The notes: generated by a model from the sequence alone, not told the origin. A DNA stretch of 64,000 nt from an uncultured Oscillospiraceae bacterium (GCA_948616425.1 CAPGBJ010000066.1:1-64000), one strand, 5' to 3'; positions 9,901-18,315 are shown, counted from the first letter of the stretch. Numbers and translations: made by a program.

Positions 9901-10428
9901 GCGCAGGGCGAACTGGCCCGCACCCTCCACCTGCTCGCACCGGACATATCCGGCGGCGGACAGGTCTTCGGCCAGCTGGTTCAGGTCCAGAGCGGCTCCG
10001 ACATTCAAGGTCTGACAACAGTCCCTCAGTACAGCGGGGGATATGGTGTGCTGGAGCAGACCCTCTACTGTGGCCACCAGGAAGGGGAGCTTCCCCTGGG
10101 ACAGCTCCTGCATCAGGGCCAGCCGCCGATGCTCCCACTGGCGGGAGAGGGCGGCTGCGTTGTGGAAGGTGAAGTCCCGGGGGCCCAACACGGGGACGGA
10201 CACCCCAGAAAAGGCGGTCAAGTCCCGGGCCAGCTTCTGGCCCTCGCCTTCGTCGGCACAGATCACCACCACCGGCCGGCCGGTGATCAGGCCGGCACCG
10301 GCCGCGATGTGAACCCGGTGGATGGCGGCGGCTCCGGACAGGGCCGCAGGGGAACGCCCCCCCTCCAGGGCGGAGAGGAGCTGCTGAAATTCTGGAATTC
10401 GGCTGACGGCGGCGGTGAGCAGTTTCAC
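6928..10428 (-). CDS. mfd: Transcription-repair coupling factor Mfd
   Basis: ATP-driven DNA translocase that removes RNA polymerase stalled at lesions and recruits UvrA. About 1166 residues with the full domain order: UvrB-like N-terminus (RGGILDVFSPG near 175), CarD-like RNA polymerase-interacting domain (about 490-560, LTPGDLVVHEHHGVGRYVG), Walker A GDVGYGKT (about 651), DEEQRFGV box, helicase C lobe with VGRSNRRAFAYL, and C-terminal TRCF domain. An in-frame TTG eight codons upstream lacks a binding site. GTG at 10428 has GAGGTG six bases before it, so that start is used. Confidence 0.96.
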   Translation of the reverse strand: MKLLTAAVSRIPEFQQLLSALEGGRSPAALSGAAAIHRVHIAAGAGLITGRPVVVICADEGEGQKLARDLTAFSGVSVPVLGPRDFTFHNAAALSRQWEHRRLALMQELSQGKLPFLVATVEGLLQHTISPAVLRDCCQTLNVGAALDLNQLAEDLSAAGYVRCEQVEGAGQFALRGGILDVFSPGMGQPVRAEFFGDEVDAMGLFDPATQRRTENIATAFLLPAAEVLPQLAPGGTSGLAKQLEKLAAKALQNGNKALAETLEQDGEAVAQGRTFPAIDRYLSLIYPQMATAADYLPPDALVVFDQAPRTADRAKSYQWQLEEDVKSLLEHGELDPSCAELALTFAQLLSRLEDFPLVYLDSFTTANYPTPPRELLSITAKQLPPFLASLETAVQDLAHYQNSGFASLVLVSGEQRAIDLQVLLREQKIKSAVDFQLKELPQPGQVIITVGGLSSGFEYPELKLAVLTEGEKAAGKRPRTRQDATNRQKLKSYADLTPGDLVVHEHHGVGRYVGMVKMPVEGVEQDYVKIAYAGTDVLYVPATQLDLVSKYIGGGEDANETKKLNRLGGQEWEKAKRKAKRAVQDLAKGLIQLYAQRQRQPGYAFAPDSPWQREFEEQFEYTETDDQLRCIGEIKQDMERPTPMDRLLCGDVGYGKTEVAFRAMMKCVLDGKQAAILVPTTVLARQHYLNALRRFQKYPVNIDVVSRFRTPTQMKETLRRVEAGEVDILIGTHRLFNKDVRFKDLGLLVVDEEQRFGVQHKEKLKETFKQVDVLTLSATPIPRTLNMALSGIRDMSTLEEPPADRQPVQTYVLEHDWNLLADAMRRELERGGQVFYLHNRVETIDRTAARIQLLLGEGAAIGVAHGRMTQESIDDVMARMTDGELNILVCTTIIETGIDLPNVNTLIMEDADKLGLAQLHQIRGRVGRSNRRAFAYLTYRRGKVLSEVASKRLEAIREFAEFGSGFKIAMRDLEIRGAGNVLGPEQSGFLLSVGYDMYLKLLEEAVLLEQGQPLPTRTECAANLSVSAAIPDRYVPSPEQRMDLYRRIAAVRSEEEADELVDELIDRYGEPPRPVNNLLSVALLRADAARCRINDIAQREGKLLFTLEEFRLEPFSALCAHEKYAKRLLLMPGEVPRFSLRLAKGEDSLRAARQVVGDYAKALEL

Positions 10429-10559
10429 GTGGAACACCTCATTTTTCGACAAAACTGGGGACGCGGCAACGCCCCTGCCCCCGGTTGGGGGAGGGGTAAT
10501 TGTCTCAATTCAGTATACCGGCAGGGGAAACGGACGTCAAGGGGGATTTTGGGTCAAAA

Positions 10560-10579
10560 GCCCGGCCATAAGGCCGGGC
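10560..10579 (-). terminator. Intrinsic terminator of divIVA
   Basis: On the minus strand an 8-bp GCCCGGCC/GGCCGGGC stem with a four-base loop is followed by TTTTGACC, just 9 bp past the divIVA stop. It separates divIVA from mfd, so mfd probably has its own promoter in the 130 bp between. Confidence 0.75.
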
Positions 10580-10588
10580 CCCATTGCG

Positions 10589-11362
10589 TCAAGTAATTTC
10601 ATAATCTCGGCCGAATTGGAGCCTGCCGAAATCAATGCCGCCAGAGCGGGGCGCGTCGTCGTCCTCCTCGTCTTCTTCCTCTTCCTCGTCCTCCCTGTCT
10701 CTAAGACGGGGAGGGTCCCTCTCCTCCATGGGGGCGCCAGGGGTGAATTCGGCGGTGTCAGACAGGTCCTTCTCCTCCTCCTGGGCGGCCTTGGCCCGCA
10801 GATTTTCTGCGGTGGCGGCCTGCATGGCCTGGTTCAGCAGCCGCTGAACGTTGTCGTCAATCTCGGCCACCTTCTCTTCCACCGGGTCTACGTTCGGCTT
10901 GGTCTCGGGGGGATAGAGCTCCTCCAGCTGGGACAGGTACTCCGCCTCTTTCATATGGAGGGCGCGCACCTTATCCACAAAGCCGGCAGTGGCCTGCTGG
11001 GCCTGCTGGAGGCGGAACTCCTCTGCCTCCAGCTCCTTGGCCAGCTCAGCTCTGCGGGCGCGGACCTCCGCCTCCACCTGAGAGAGCATCTCGCCTTTCT
11101 TCCGCTCGGCGTCCTTCACCAGGTCGTCCGCCATTCTCTGGGCGGCCATAAGGGCTTTGCGCATGGCGTCTTCGGTGGAGCGATACTCCTCCACTTTGTC
11201 CACCAATACCTTCATCTTGTTTTTTAAAACCGCGTTCTCGTTGAACAGCGCGGAGTAGTCCCCGGTGAGGATATCCAGAAATTCATCCACCTGGGCCATA
11301 TTATAGCCGCCGAATGACGCCTTGGAGAAGGCGCGCTCGGATACTTCCTGCGGTGTGAGCAT
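10589..11362 (-). CDS. divIVA: DivIVA-domain cell-division/polarity protein
   Basis: Peripheral membrane coiled-coil protein that marks curved membrane at septum and poles and recruits division or sporulation partners. 257 residues. The N-terminal 60 residues (MLTPQEVSERAFSKASFGGY then VDEFLDILTGDY) are the crossed-loop membrane-binding DivIVA head; residues about 40-175 are a long Ala/Glu/Lys coiled coil. The C-terminus is very acidic (runs of Asp/Glu near 230-245) and ends GRLQFGRDYEIT, unlike the shorter Bacillus protein. Start supported by GGAGG eight bases upstream. It lies downstream of sepF and ylmE, as in the Gram-positive ylm cluster. Confidence 0.93.
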   Translation of the reverse strand: MLTPQEVSERAFSKASFGGYNMAQVDEFLDILTGDYSALFNENAVLKNKMKVLVDKVEEYRSTEDAMRKALMAAQRMADDLVKDAERKKGEMLSQVEAEVRARRAELAKELEAEEFRLQQAQQATAGFVDKVRALHMKEAEYLSQLEELYPPETKPNVDPVEEKVAEIDDNVQRLLNQAMQAATAENLRAKAAQEEEKDLSDTAEFTPGAPMEERDPPRLRDREDEEEEEDEEDDDAPRSGGIDFGRLQFGRDYEIT

Positions 11363-11387
11363 ATGTAAAGCCTCCCTGCTCTATCTT

Positions 11388-11963
11388 CTAATCATACCAT
11401 TCAGACCACTGGTCGGGCACGGTCTCGAATTCGCCCTCAGGGACGGGCAGCAGAACCGGCGCTCCATCTTGAAATCCCAGGGCGTAGATGTCAAGCACCC
11501 GGGAGAGGGAATCAAACCACAGGACCAAAACCGGCCGGCCGTCCTTGTCCTGCGTCCAGCCCCGCCCAGTCCGCTCCTCGGTCCAATAGACGGGGGTCAG
11601 GGGCGGGCTGCTGTTGTCCTCCCGGCCCAAAGGCAGCTCGTAGACGGTGTCCCCATGGGTGACGACTAGGGTGTATGGGTGCATCCCATCTCCCTCAAAC
11701 CACTTTTCCGGCTCAGTTTCGTTGCCGAAGTAGCCCTTCTCCGCCCGCAGCTCCACCAGTTCCTCGGTGCCGTCTCCATCCATGTCCACCGACCAGCGTT
11801 CCACCGCCATGGGATAGAGGGAGTCGGGCCGGTCAACCAGAACAGGCTGCTGGGGCTTGTCCTGCACTGGCGAAGAACGGGGGGCGGACTGTGAGGAGGC
11901 CTCCCCAGCGCGGCAGCCGGCCAGCAGAACGGAGAGGGCCAGGAGCAGAAGTTTCGTTTTCAT
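11388..11963 (-). CDS. Secreted lipoprotein of unknown function, VCBS/FG-GAP-like strand
   Basis: About 191 residues. The N-terminus MKTKLLLLALSVLLAGC is a signal peptide with lipobox LAGC, so the mature protein should be lipid-anchored outside the membrane. After a Ser/Pro-rich linker it contains VDMDGDGTEELVEL, a calcium-loop pattern of FG-GAP/VCBS beta-propeller-like strands, but only one is clear. Position inside the divIVA-sepF cluster hints at a cell-envelope role; this is inference only. An ATG four codons earlier is possible; the one used has a weak GGAA before it. Confidence 0.75.
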   Translation of the reverse strand: MKTKLLLLALSVLLAGCRAGEASSQSAPRSSPVQDKPQQPVLVDRPDSLYPMAVERWSVDMDGDGTEELVELRAEKGYFGNETEPEKWFEGDGMHPYTLVVTHGDTVYELPLGREDNSSPPLTPVYWTEERTGRGWTQDKDGRPVLVLWFDSLSRVLDIYALGFQDGAPVLLPVPEGEFETVPDQWSEWYD

Positions 11964-12073
11964 CAAACATTCCATTGCATCTTAGGGGCGGCCTTGGAAC
12001 AGCCATATCCTTCTGCGGACGGCCGGAGGCCGCCATTGCAGCTGCCTTGCATTACAAAAGGGAGTATCATGTC

Positions 12074-12562
12074 TTAAAAATACAGTCCGTTATTTTCCAA
12101 TTCGTCAATTAGATCGCCCAGGATGTCCACATTGTAGGGGGTGATGATATAGGTGGAGATGGCAACCCGCTTGATTTTCCCCTCGTTGGCGTAGGACACG
12201 CCGGCCAAAAAGTCCAGCAGACGGCGGGCAATCTCTTTGTTGGTGGACTCCAGGTTGAGGACAACCGTGCGCTTCTCCCGCAGGTGGTCGGCAATGGAGG
12301 AGGCATCCTCAAACCGCTCTGGCTTCACCAGCACCACTTGGAGCTGGGTGGCGGCCCGAATGTTGACCACCTTGTTGCCCCGGCGCTCCTCCTCGGTGGG
12401 AATGCTGTTGTAGCTGCTGTCGCTGCTGCGGGGAGGACGGTCAGAGCGGTCCCGCTCCCGGCGCTCTACAGGGCGGGGGGACAGGTCAAAATCATCATAG
12501 TCGTCCTCTTCCTCGTCCTCGTAGGGGTGGGCCAGGCGCTTGAACTCGTCGAAAATTCCCAT
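12074..12562 (-). CDS. sepF: Cell division protein SepF
   Basis: Binds FtsZ and the membrane and bundles protofilaments at the septum. 162 residues: N-terminal amphipathic membrane anchor (MGIFDEFKRLAHPY), an acidic/Arg linker (20-60), and the SepF core from about residue 75 (VVLVKPERFEDASSIADHLRE) to the end, including the GVSYANEGKIKRVA strand and ITPYNVDI. Length and layout match the family. GAGGA lies seven bases before the ATG. It follows ylmE in the same order as B. subtilis. Confidence 0.96.
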   Translation of the reverse strand: MGIFDEFKRLAHPYEDEEEDDYDDFDLSPRPVERRERDRSDRPPRSSDSSYNSIPTEEERRGNKVVNIRAATQLQVVLVKPERFEDASSIADHLREKRTVVLNLESTNKEIARRLLDFLAGVSYANEGKIKRVAISTYIITPYNVDILGDLIDELENNGLYF

Positions 12563-12608
12563 AAGTTAATCCTCTTTTCTCTTCAAGTAAAAATTGGGCA
12601 AATGTCCG

Positions 12609-13319
12609 TCAGCGGAGAGTACCCAGGGGAGGACGGGGGCCAAAGAGGGCGGTTCCCACCCGGACCAGGGTGGCGCCCTCGGCAATGGCGTCCTCAAAGT
12701 CGGCGCTCATGCCCATAGATAGACAGTCCATAATACTTTGATTATCGGACATTTTTTTCGTTATGTCAACAAAAAGATTCCGCATTTCGGAAAAATATTT
12801 TCGGTTGGCGCCTGAAATGGAAGAAATTGGAGGAATGGCCATCAGTCCCCGCAGGCGGATGTGGGGTGCGCCAAGGGCCAGCTGTGCCAGCGCGGGTAGA
12901 TCTTCCGGCCGGCAGCCCCCCTTGCTCTCCTCGCGGGCAATGTTCACCTCCAGAAGGATATCCTGGACAATGCCCAGCTTTTCTGCCTGACCGTCTATGG
13001 CGCGAAGGAGGCGCTCGGAATCTACCGAGTGGATCAGGGCGGCCCTGCCCACCACCTGGCGCACCTTATTGGTCTGCAGGTGGCCGATGAAGTGGACCTC
13101 TGCCCCGGCGTAGGCGCCCGCCGTCCAATGGGCGGTCAACTCCTGCACACGGTTTTCACCGCATACCCGAATGCCGGCGGCGATGGCGGCCCGGATGGTG
13201 TCATCCGTCTGAACTTTGGTGGCGGCGCACAGGGTAACCTGGGCCGGGTCCCGCCCCGCGGCCCGGGCGGCGGCGGCAATTTGTTCTTGAACAGCTCTCA
13301 CGTTTTGGGACAGGTCCAT
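12609..13319 (-). CDS. ylmE: YggS/YlmE family PLP homeostasis protein
   Basis: A single-domain PLP-binding TIM-barrel protein (236 residues) of the YggS/PLPBP family, which controls free pyridoxal phosphate and amino acid balance and has no proven catalytic activity. Visible motifs are the PLP lysine in LCAATKVQ (near 34), GENRVQEL, HFIGHLQTNKVRQVV, SVDSERL, and the phosphate-cupping SMGMSADFEDAIAEGATLVRVGTALFG. The start has AAGGA seven bases upstream. It sits upstream of sepF as in Bacillus. Confidence 0.95.
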   Translation of the reverse strand: MDLSQNVRAVQEQIAAAARAAGRDPAQVTLCAATKVQTDDTIRAAIAAGIRVCGENRVQELTAHWTAGAYAGAEVHFIGHLQTNKVRQVVGRAALIHSVDSERLLRAIDGQAEKLGIVQDILLEVNIAREESKGGCRPEDLPALAQLALGAPHIRLRGLMAIPPISSISGANRKYFSEMRNLFVDITKKMSDNQSIMDCLSMGMSADFEDAIAEGATLVRVGTALFGPRPPLGTLR

Positions 13320-13382
13320 AGGAATTCCTTCTCTCTTTGTTTGGAATGATGGAAATTGACAGGGGCGCAGGGGATTCCGGCG

Positions 13383-14651
13383 CTATTTTTTCAGCAGCAG
13401 CCCATCCTGCAGACCGGTGGCCTCGGTGATGATGGTATCCCCGGCCCGGAGCATATGCTGCCCGGTGCCCAGAGAACGGACCACGTAGTAGTCGCTCCCC
13501 TCGGTGACGATGGTCAGCTGGTGGAACTCAGCGCGGCCGTTGACCAGGGCGTAGACCCCCAGCTTCCGGCTATAGGTGGTCTGGCCGGTTTCCTCGTCCA
13601 CCAGAGTCTCCTCCACCAGGCGGAGGGCCTCCTTGGGGATGCGCAGGCCGGACCAACTCTCAAAGATCAATTCGGCAGTCTGACTGCGCAGGATGGTGGT
13701 GGAGGTCAAATAGCGGTTGGAGGAGAAGACGACCAGGGTATGTTCTCCCTCTGTAGGGCCCATCTGTTCCACGGTCATTGCCACGTCCCGGTTCAGCTCT
13801 CCAGAGAAACGTAGGGTGGCGCTCTCCCCTTCCGTCAGGCGGTCGGCGGCCTCATTTGGCAGGTTGGCGGCAAAATACCAGGTGTCGGAGGTGATTAACT
13901 TGCCCATAGAGGAGGCGTCCTCCCCCACCGGGTTGTCAATCAGGTTTTGGAGGGAGGATGGGGTGAGCTGCAGGACGGTAGCTGGGGTGAGGACGGACTC
14001 ATAGCCATCCACCAGGTTGGAAAATACCCCTGGTTTGGGGGCGGTAACTTGGGTGGTGGCCTGAGCGGACTGGCGGGTGAGGACGGCCAGCTCCTCCTGG
14101 AGCTGGCGCAGCCGGGCGGACAGATCGGCGGAGGTCAGCCCCTCGCCATAGGTATATCCCCGCTTCAGCACCCCGCTTTTTACGTTCATCACCTGTTCCC
14201 GAAGCTGAGTGTAGTCCCCCAGCGCATAGGAGGAGCGCAGATCCACCACCGCCTGGAGGATGTCCTCATCCAGGCGAGCGGCGGACTCCAGATCGCCGGA
14301 CTGGCCGATGGCCTCTTCCAGCAGTTCAATGTCCATTTCCATCTCTTCAATCTGGGCCTGGCTGGCCTGGGCCTGACTGTCCCGGTAGACGAGGGCGATC
14401 TGTTGGCCTTTGCCCACCTTCTCCCCCTCTGCCCTGGTAATCTCTAAAATGCCGGAGGGTGCGGGGAGCACCAGGGCTTCCCGCACCACCAGGCCCTCCG
14501 CGGGTACGCTGTCGTTGGCGGTGTAGGCGTAGACCTGGGTGGTTTTATAGGGCTCGTCCAGGGAGCGGAAGATGTAAACGGTCAGATAAACGGTCATGGC
14601 GGCCGCCAGGGCCAGGATGACAAACGTGATCAGGGGTTTTCCTTGCTTCAT
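13383..14651 (-). CDS. HlyD-like membrane-anchored adaptor protein in the ylm cluster
   Basis: About 422 residues. One N-terminal membrane helix (about 7-28) is followed by a barrel-sandwich lipoyl-like half (PAPSGILEITRAEGEKVGKGQQIALVY, near 60-90), a coiled-coil hairpin (about 95-210) and a beta-rich C-terminal part (HlyD/RND adaptor fold). Such proteins normally join a transporter to an outer component, but no ABC or RND partner is adjacent. Here it lies between hfq and ylmE, so it may act in division or envelope assembly; this is inference. The ATG used has AGAGAG before it; another lies 11 codons upstream. Confidence 0.8.
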   Translation of the reverse strand: MKQGKPLITFVILALAAAMTVYLTVYIFRSLDEPYKTTQVYAYTANDSVPAEGLVVREALVLPAPSGILEITRAEGEKVGKGQQIALVYRDSQAQASQAQIEEMEMDIELLEEAIGQSGDLESAARLDEDILQAVVDLRSSYALGDYTQLREQVMNVKSGVLKRGYTYGEGLTSADLSARLRQLQEELAVLTRQSAQATTQVTAPKPGVFSNLVDGYESVLTPATVLQLTPSSLQNLIDNPVGEDASSMGKLITSDTWYFAANLPNEAADRLTEGESATLRFSGELNRDVAMTVEQMGPTEGEHTLVVFSSNRYLTSTTILRSQTAELIFESWSGLRIPKEALRLVEETLVDEETGQTTYSRKLGVYALVNGRAEFHQLTIVTEGSDYYVVRSLGTGQHMLRAGDTIITEATGLQDGLLLKK

Positions 14652-14692
14652 AGGGCTCTCTCTTTCTGATGATAGGCCTTTCATCCGGACTT

Positions 14693-14932
14693 TCAGGGGC
14701 TGTCCTCTCCCAGTTCGGTCAGCGGCACGGGCCGCTCGGGCACAATGGTGGAAATGGCGTGCTTATAGATGATCTGCTGCTTTCCGTCGCTGGTGAGGAC
14801 CACAATAAAGGCGTCAAAGCCGGTGATATAGCCCCGCATCTGAAAGCCGTTCATCAGGAACATGGTGACCGGCCGGCGCTCCCGGCGGGCCTGGGTGAGG
14901 AAAATCTCCTGGAGGTTGTTGGTCTTTGACAT
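14693..14932 (-). CDS. hfq: RNA chaperone Hfq
   Basis: Ring-forming Sm-like protein that binds small RNAs and mRNAs. 79 residues with Sm1 (PVTMFLMNGFQMRGYITGFD) and Sm2 (IIYKHAISTIVP) motifs; the YKHAIST box is diagnostic of Hfq. The C-terminal tail is short, as in other Firmicutes. ATG at 14932 has GGAG eight bases before it; an earlier GTG overlaps that site and is rejected. Placement next to miaA is the common bacterial order. Confidence 0.96.
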   Translation of the reverse strand: MSKTNNLQEIFLTQARRERRPVTMFLMNGFQMRGYITGFDAFIVVLTSDGKQQIIYKHAISTIVPERPVPLTELGEDSP

Positions 14933-15017
14933 ATGTAGCACTCCTTTTTTCTATTAAGAGCGAAACTACCGCGCGGCGTAAATGGCGTCGCCTGGGTCCT
15001 GCTCTTGAGTGCCTCTA

Positions 15018-15959
15018 CTATATACCAAATTCTTCCATATTTTCTGTCGAAGCCTGCAAGACCCCCTCAAAATCCGGGACAGCGCCCCAGAGAAGAACTT
15101 TTGCATTCCGGTTGCGGTGGAACCAGGTCCGCTGCCGCTTGGCGTACTGCCGGGAGCGCAGCTTGATTTCCTCCGCCGCGGCCCAAATGTCTCCCCTGCC
15201 CCGGAGGGCAGCTGCCATCTCCTTGTAACCGATGGCCTGCATGGCGGTACATGTCTCCGGGATGCCGCTTTGGAGCAGCGCGTCCACCTCCTGCGCCAGC
15301 CCGGCGGCCATCATCTGGTCCACCCGCCGGTCGATGCGCGCCCACATGTCTTCCCGGCGGTGAAAGTCCAGGGTGAGGGTGAGGGCATGGTATCTGGGCG
15401 GTAGCGCCCTGGTCTGCTGGTTGTGCTGGGCAATGGTTTGGCCGGTAGTCAGCCAGACCTCTAAGGCCCGGATGATGCGTTTGGCGTCATTGGGGTGGAG
15501 CCGGGCGGCGGTCTCTGGGTCCGCTTGGGCCAACTCCTCCAGCAGGGCCTGCCCGCCCTGGAGGCGGTAGCGCCCCTCCAGCTCCTCACGCAGCCCGCTC
15601 TGTGCGTCAAAGGCGGCAAAGGTGCGGCCCGAGAGGAGGGAATCCACATACAGCCCTGTCCCCCCGGCCAGAATGGGGAGCTTTCCACGGGAGAGGATGT
15701 CGTCAATACAGGCGGCCGCCATCTCCACATAGCGGGCCACGGAGAAGTTCTCCTCTGGTTCGGCCACGTCGATCATATGGTGGGGAATGCCCCCCATCTC
15801 CTCCCGGGTGGGCTTGGCGGTTCCAATGTCCATGCGGCGGTAGATCTGCATGGAATCTGCCGATACCACCTCGCCATTTCGGCGCTTTGCCAGCGCCGCC
15901 GCCAGGGCGGTCTTGCCCGAGGCTGTGGGGCCGGTGATGACCAAAATTGGGGGGGGCAT
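15018..15959 (-). CDS. miaA: tRNA dimethylallyltransferase
   Basis: Transfers dimethylallyl to N6 of A37 in tRNAs reading U-starting codons, the substrate later methylthiolated by MiaB (encoded at the far end of this cluster). 313 residues: P-loop GPTASGKT near residue 9, the DSMQIYR catalytic box, GGTGLYVDSLL, and the Arg-rich tRNA-contact region RSRQYAKRQRTWFHRN near the end. The frame stays open upstream almost to mutL, but ATG at 15959 has GGAGG eight bases before it and begins at the conserved strand. Confidence 0.96.
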   Translation of the reverse strand: MPPPILVITGPTASGKTALAAALAKRRNGEVVSADSMQIYRRMDIGTAKPTREEMGGIPHHMIDVAEPEENFSVARYVEMAAACIDDILSRGKLPILAGGTGLYVDSLLSGRTFAAFDAQSGLREELEGRYRLQGGQALLEELAQADPETAARLHPNDAKRIIRALEVWLTTGQTIAQHNQQTRALPPRYHALTLTLDFHRREDMWARIDRRVDQMMAAGLAQEVDALLQSGIPETCTAMQAIGYKEMAAALRGRGDIWAAAEEIKLRSRQYAKRQRTWFHRNRNAKVLLWGAVPDFEGVLQASTENMEEFGI

Positions 15960-16090
15960 AGACATCGCCTCCTTGTGAAGATTAGCAGCCCGTCCTGACT
16001 GCTGCCCGCATCCCTTCCAGGACCTGGGGGAGTGCAGGGGCGGCTGTCTGGGGCACACATCGCCCCAAACGCTTCCGCCTGCCTTTTCGT

Positions 16091-18256
16091 TCATGCCCGT
16101 TTAAACTGTTTCTCCAGCTCTTTGCGGGTCAGCTGGATGGCCACCGGCCGGCCGTGCGGGCAGTATTTCACCTGTCCGGACATGACGGCGGCGGCCACCC
16201 GCTCCAGCTCCTGGGGGGCGCTGTGCCAGCCCCCCTTGATGGCCGCCTTGCAGGCCATGGTGTGGAGCAGCTCGTCCCGGGCGGCGGCGGGGTCGGCAGA
16301 GCCGGAGAGGAGTAGCTTTTGGGCCAGCTCCTCCAGGGCGGCGGGAATATCCCCGGCATCCACATCGAAGGGGGCCTGCCGCACCGCCAGGTCCGCCCCC
16401 AGTTCGTCCACTTCAAAGCCAAAGGCCTCCAGCAGCTTCCGCTGAAGGAGCAGCGCCTCCCGGGCCTGGGGGGAGAGTTGGCAGACGACTGGGGTGAGCA
16501 GGGCTTGCGACATGGGCTCGTAGCCCTCGGCCTTCATCCGGTCGAAGTTCATCCGCTCGTGGGCGGCGTGCTTGTCGATCAAATAGACGGTCTCCCCCCG
16601 CTCCACGATGATGTAGGTGTTGAGGACCTCCCCGGCCACCCGCCAGGGGATTTCTTCGTCCTTTGCCTCGCCCGCGGGGGGCACAGGCCCCCTTTGAAGG
16701 GCCGCGCCGAGGACTGTCTCCCCCGCTCCCGTCGCGGCGGGAACACCTTCCGAGGCCCCGCTTGGTTGGCACAGATCGCCTTGGGAAATACCGTGCTCCG
16801 CCCCAGGGCATCCGCCTTCGAAAGGGGGCTTGTCCGCCTGCGGGGGGACGGGAGAGGGGGGCGTGCAGGCGCTGTTGCGGGCAGTCGCCTGGTCGGCACA
16901 GCTTTCTCTGTGATGGAGTGGGCTGCTGCCGACGCTCTGCTCGGCTTCGCCGTGTCCCCTCTCCAAAGGGGAGCCGCTCTGTTGGTCTCCGGTCTGGGCG
17001 GCGGGGGGAATATAGGTGCTGTCATGGACTCGGACCACGGTGGACACGGGGGACGAAGGGGGGCTGGACGGCGCGCCTAGGGGGGCGCGCCCTGGAGAGT
17101 GCCCCTGCCCGTATGCAGGGGCCGGCGCTCCGGCCCGCGGGCGGATGGCATTGGGCGTGGGGCCCGGCCGAGGAGATGCCTCAATTTTCAACTGATTCCC
17201 TGTCACGGTGTCCTGCCGCCGTATCCCGGCAATCTCGGTGTTTTGCAATACCGCCTGGGGGTGGGAAGCGTCCCGCTCCAGGGCGGAGCGGACGGCGTGG
17301 TACACCGCCGAGAAGACGGCCCGCTCCCCGCCGAACTTCACCTCAGTCTTGGCTGGGTGGACGTTTACGTCCACAGCGTTCAACTTTGTCTGCAAATGGA
17401 GGACGCATCCAGGGAATTTGCCCACCATCCGCTGATTTTTATAGGCCTCCTCCAGGGCGGCCATTAACAGGGGGGACTTCACCTGCCGGCCGTTGACAAA
17501 AAAGAACTGCCAATTCCGACTGGCCCGGCAGCAGGCGGGCATGGAGACAAAGCCGGTCACCGCCATGTCCTCCCCCGCCGATTTGACCTCCCGAAAGCCC
17601 AGGGCCAGTTCCCGACCCAGCACCGCGTAGACGGCGCTCTTCAGCTGGCCGTCCCCGGGAGTGAGCAGTTCCTGCTTGCCGTCCCGGATGAACTTGACGC
17701 TGACCTCCGGGTGGGATAGGGCTGTCCGCTGGACCACGGCGAAGACAGCGGCCCCCTCGGCGGCGTCCTTTTTCATAAATTTCAGCCGGGCGGGGGTGTT
17801 GAAGAACAGGTCCCGCACCACCAGGGTGGTGCCCAGGGGACAGCCCGCCTCCTCCACCGGCCCGGCTGTCCCCCCCTCCAGGGTCAGGGAGGCCCCCAGG
17901 TCCGCGTCCGCCGTCCGGGTCAGCGCCTCCATGCGGGAGACGGCGGCAATGGCGGCCAAGGCCTCCCCACGGAAGCCCAGGGTGCCAATGGCCTCCAGAT
18001 CGTATTCGGTGCGCAGCTTGCTGGTGGCGTGGCGGAGGAAGGCGGTTTTCAGCTCCCCGGCCGGGATGCCCCTCCCGTCGTCGGTCACCCGGAGGAAGGT
18101 CAGCCCGCCGTGGGAGATCTCCACCGTCACGGCGGAGGCCCCGGCGTCAATGGCATTTTCCATCAGCTCCTTGGCCACCGAGGCCGGCCGCTCCACCACC
18201 TCGCCGGCGGCGATCAGGTCGGCCACATGGGGGTCTAATATTTGAATGTTTGGCAT
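16091..18256 (-). CDS. mutL: DNA mismatch repair protein MutL (endonuclease type, enlarged linker)
   Basis: Matchmaker and nicking endonuclease of mismatch repair, acting with MutS. 721 residues: GHKL ATPase motifs ELMENAIDAGA, DDGRGIP and LGFRGEALA in the N-terminal 130 residues, and C-terminal endonuclease motifs DKHAAHERM and YCPHGRPVA, which mark a MutH-independent MutL. Between them lies a linker of roughly 200 residues rich in Pro, Gly and Ser, clearly longer than usual and built partly from palindromic DNA (see findings). GAGG lies six bases before the ATG. Confidence 0.95.
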   Translation of the reverse strand: MPNIQILDPHVADLIAAGEVVERPASVAKELMENAIDAGASAVTVEISHGGLTFLRVTDDGRGIPAGELKTAFLRHATSKLRTEYDLEAIGTLGFRGEALAAIAAVSRMEALTRTADADLGASLTLEGGTAGPVEEAGCPLGTTLVVRDLFFNTPARLKFMKKDAAEGAAVFAVVQRTALSHPEVSVKFIRDGKQELLTPGDGQLKSAVYAVLGRELALGFREVKSAGEDMAVTGFVSMPACCRASRNWQFFFVNGRQVKSPLLMAALEEAYKNQRMVGKFPGCVLHLQTKLNAVDVNVHPAKTEVKFGGERAVFSAVYHAVRSALERDASHPQAVLQNTEIAGIRRQDTVTGNQLKIEASPRPGPTPNAIRPRAGAPAPAYGQGHSPGRAPLGAPSSPPSSPVSTVVRVHDSTYIPPAAQTGDQQSGSPLERGHGEAEQSVGSSPLHHRESCADQATARNSACTPPSPVPPQADKPPFEGGCPGAEHGISQGDLCQPSGASEGVPAATGAGETVLGAALQRGPVPPAGEAKDEEIPWRVAGEVLNTYIIVERGETVYLIDKHAAHERMNFDRMKAEGYEPMSQALLTPVVCQLSPQAREALLLQRKLLEAFGFEVDELGADLAVRQAPFDVDAGDIPAALEELAQKLLLSGSADPAAARDELLHTMACKAAIKGGWHSAPQELERVAAAVMSGQVKYCPHGRPVAIQLTRKELEKQFKRA
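16684..16829. repeat. Inverted repeat-bounded segment within the mutL linker
   Basis: Near-identical inverted ends (acaggccccctttgaag at 16682-16698 against the reverse complement of cttcgaaagggggcttgt at about 16814-16831) enclose about 130 bp that is read in frame as low-complexity linker. A related palindromic core, cctctccaaagggg, occurs near 16959-16972. This looks like insertion of small palindromic units, but no second full copy was seen in the window. Confidence 0.5.
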
Positions 18257-18315
18257 GGTGTACCTCGTTTCAATCGTGATCCCTCGGCTGAAAGCGCCGC
18301 CGGACAACAAAATAC

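Noticed and set aside
8518..10596. A 692-codon open frame antisense to mfd
   Set aside because: Low-complexity Gly/Gln/Leu-rich product, a normal shadow of GC-rich coding DNA; mfd has full conserved domains.
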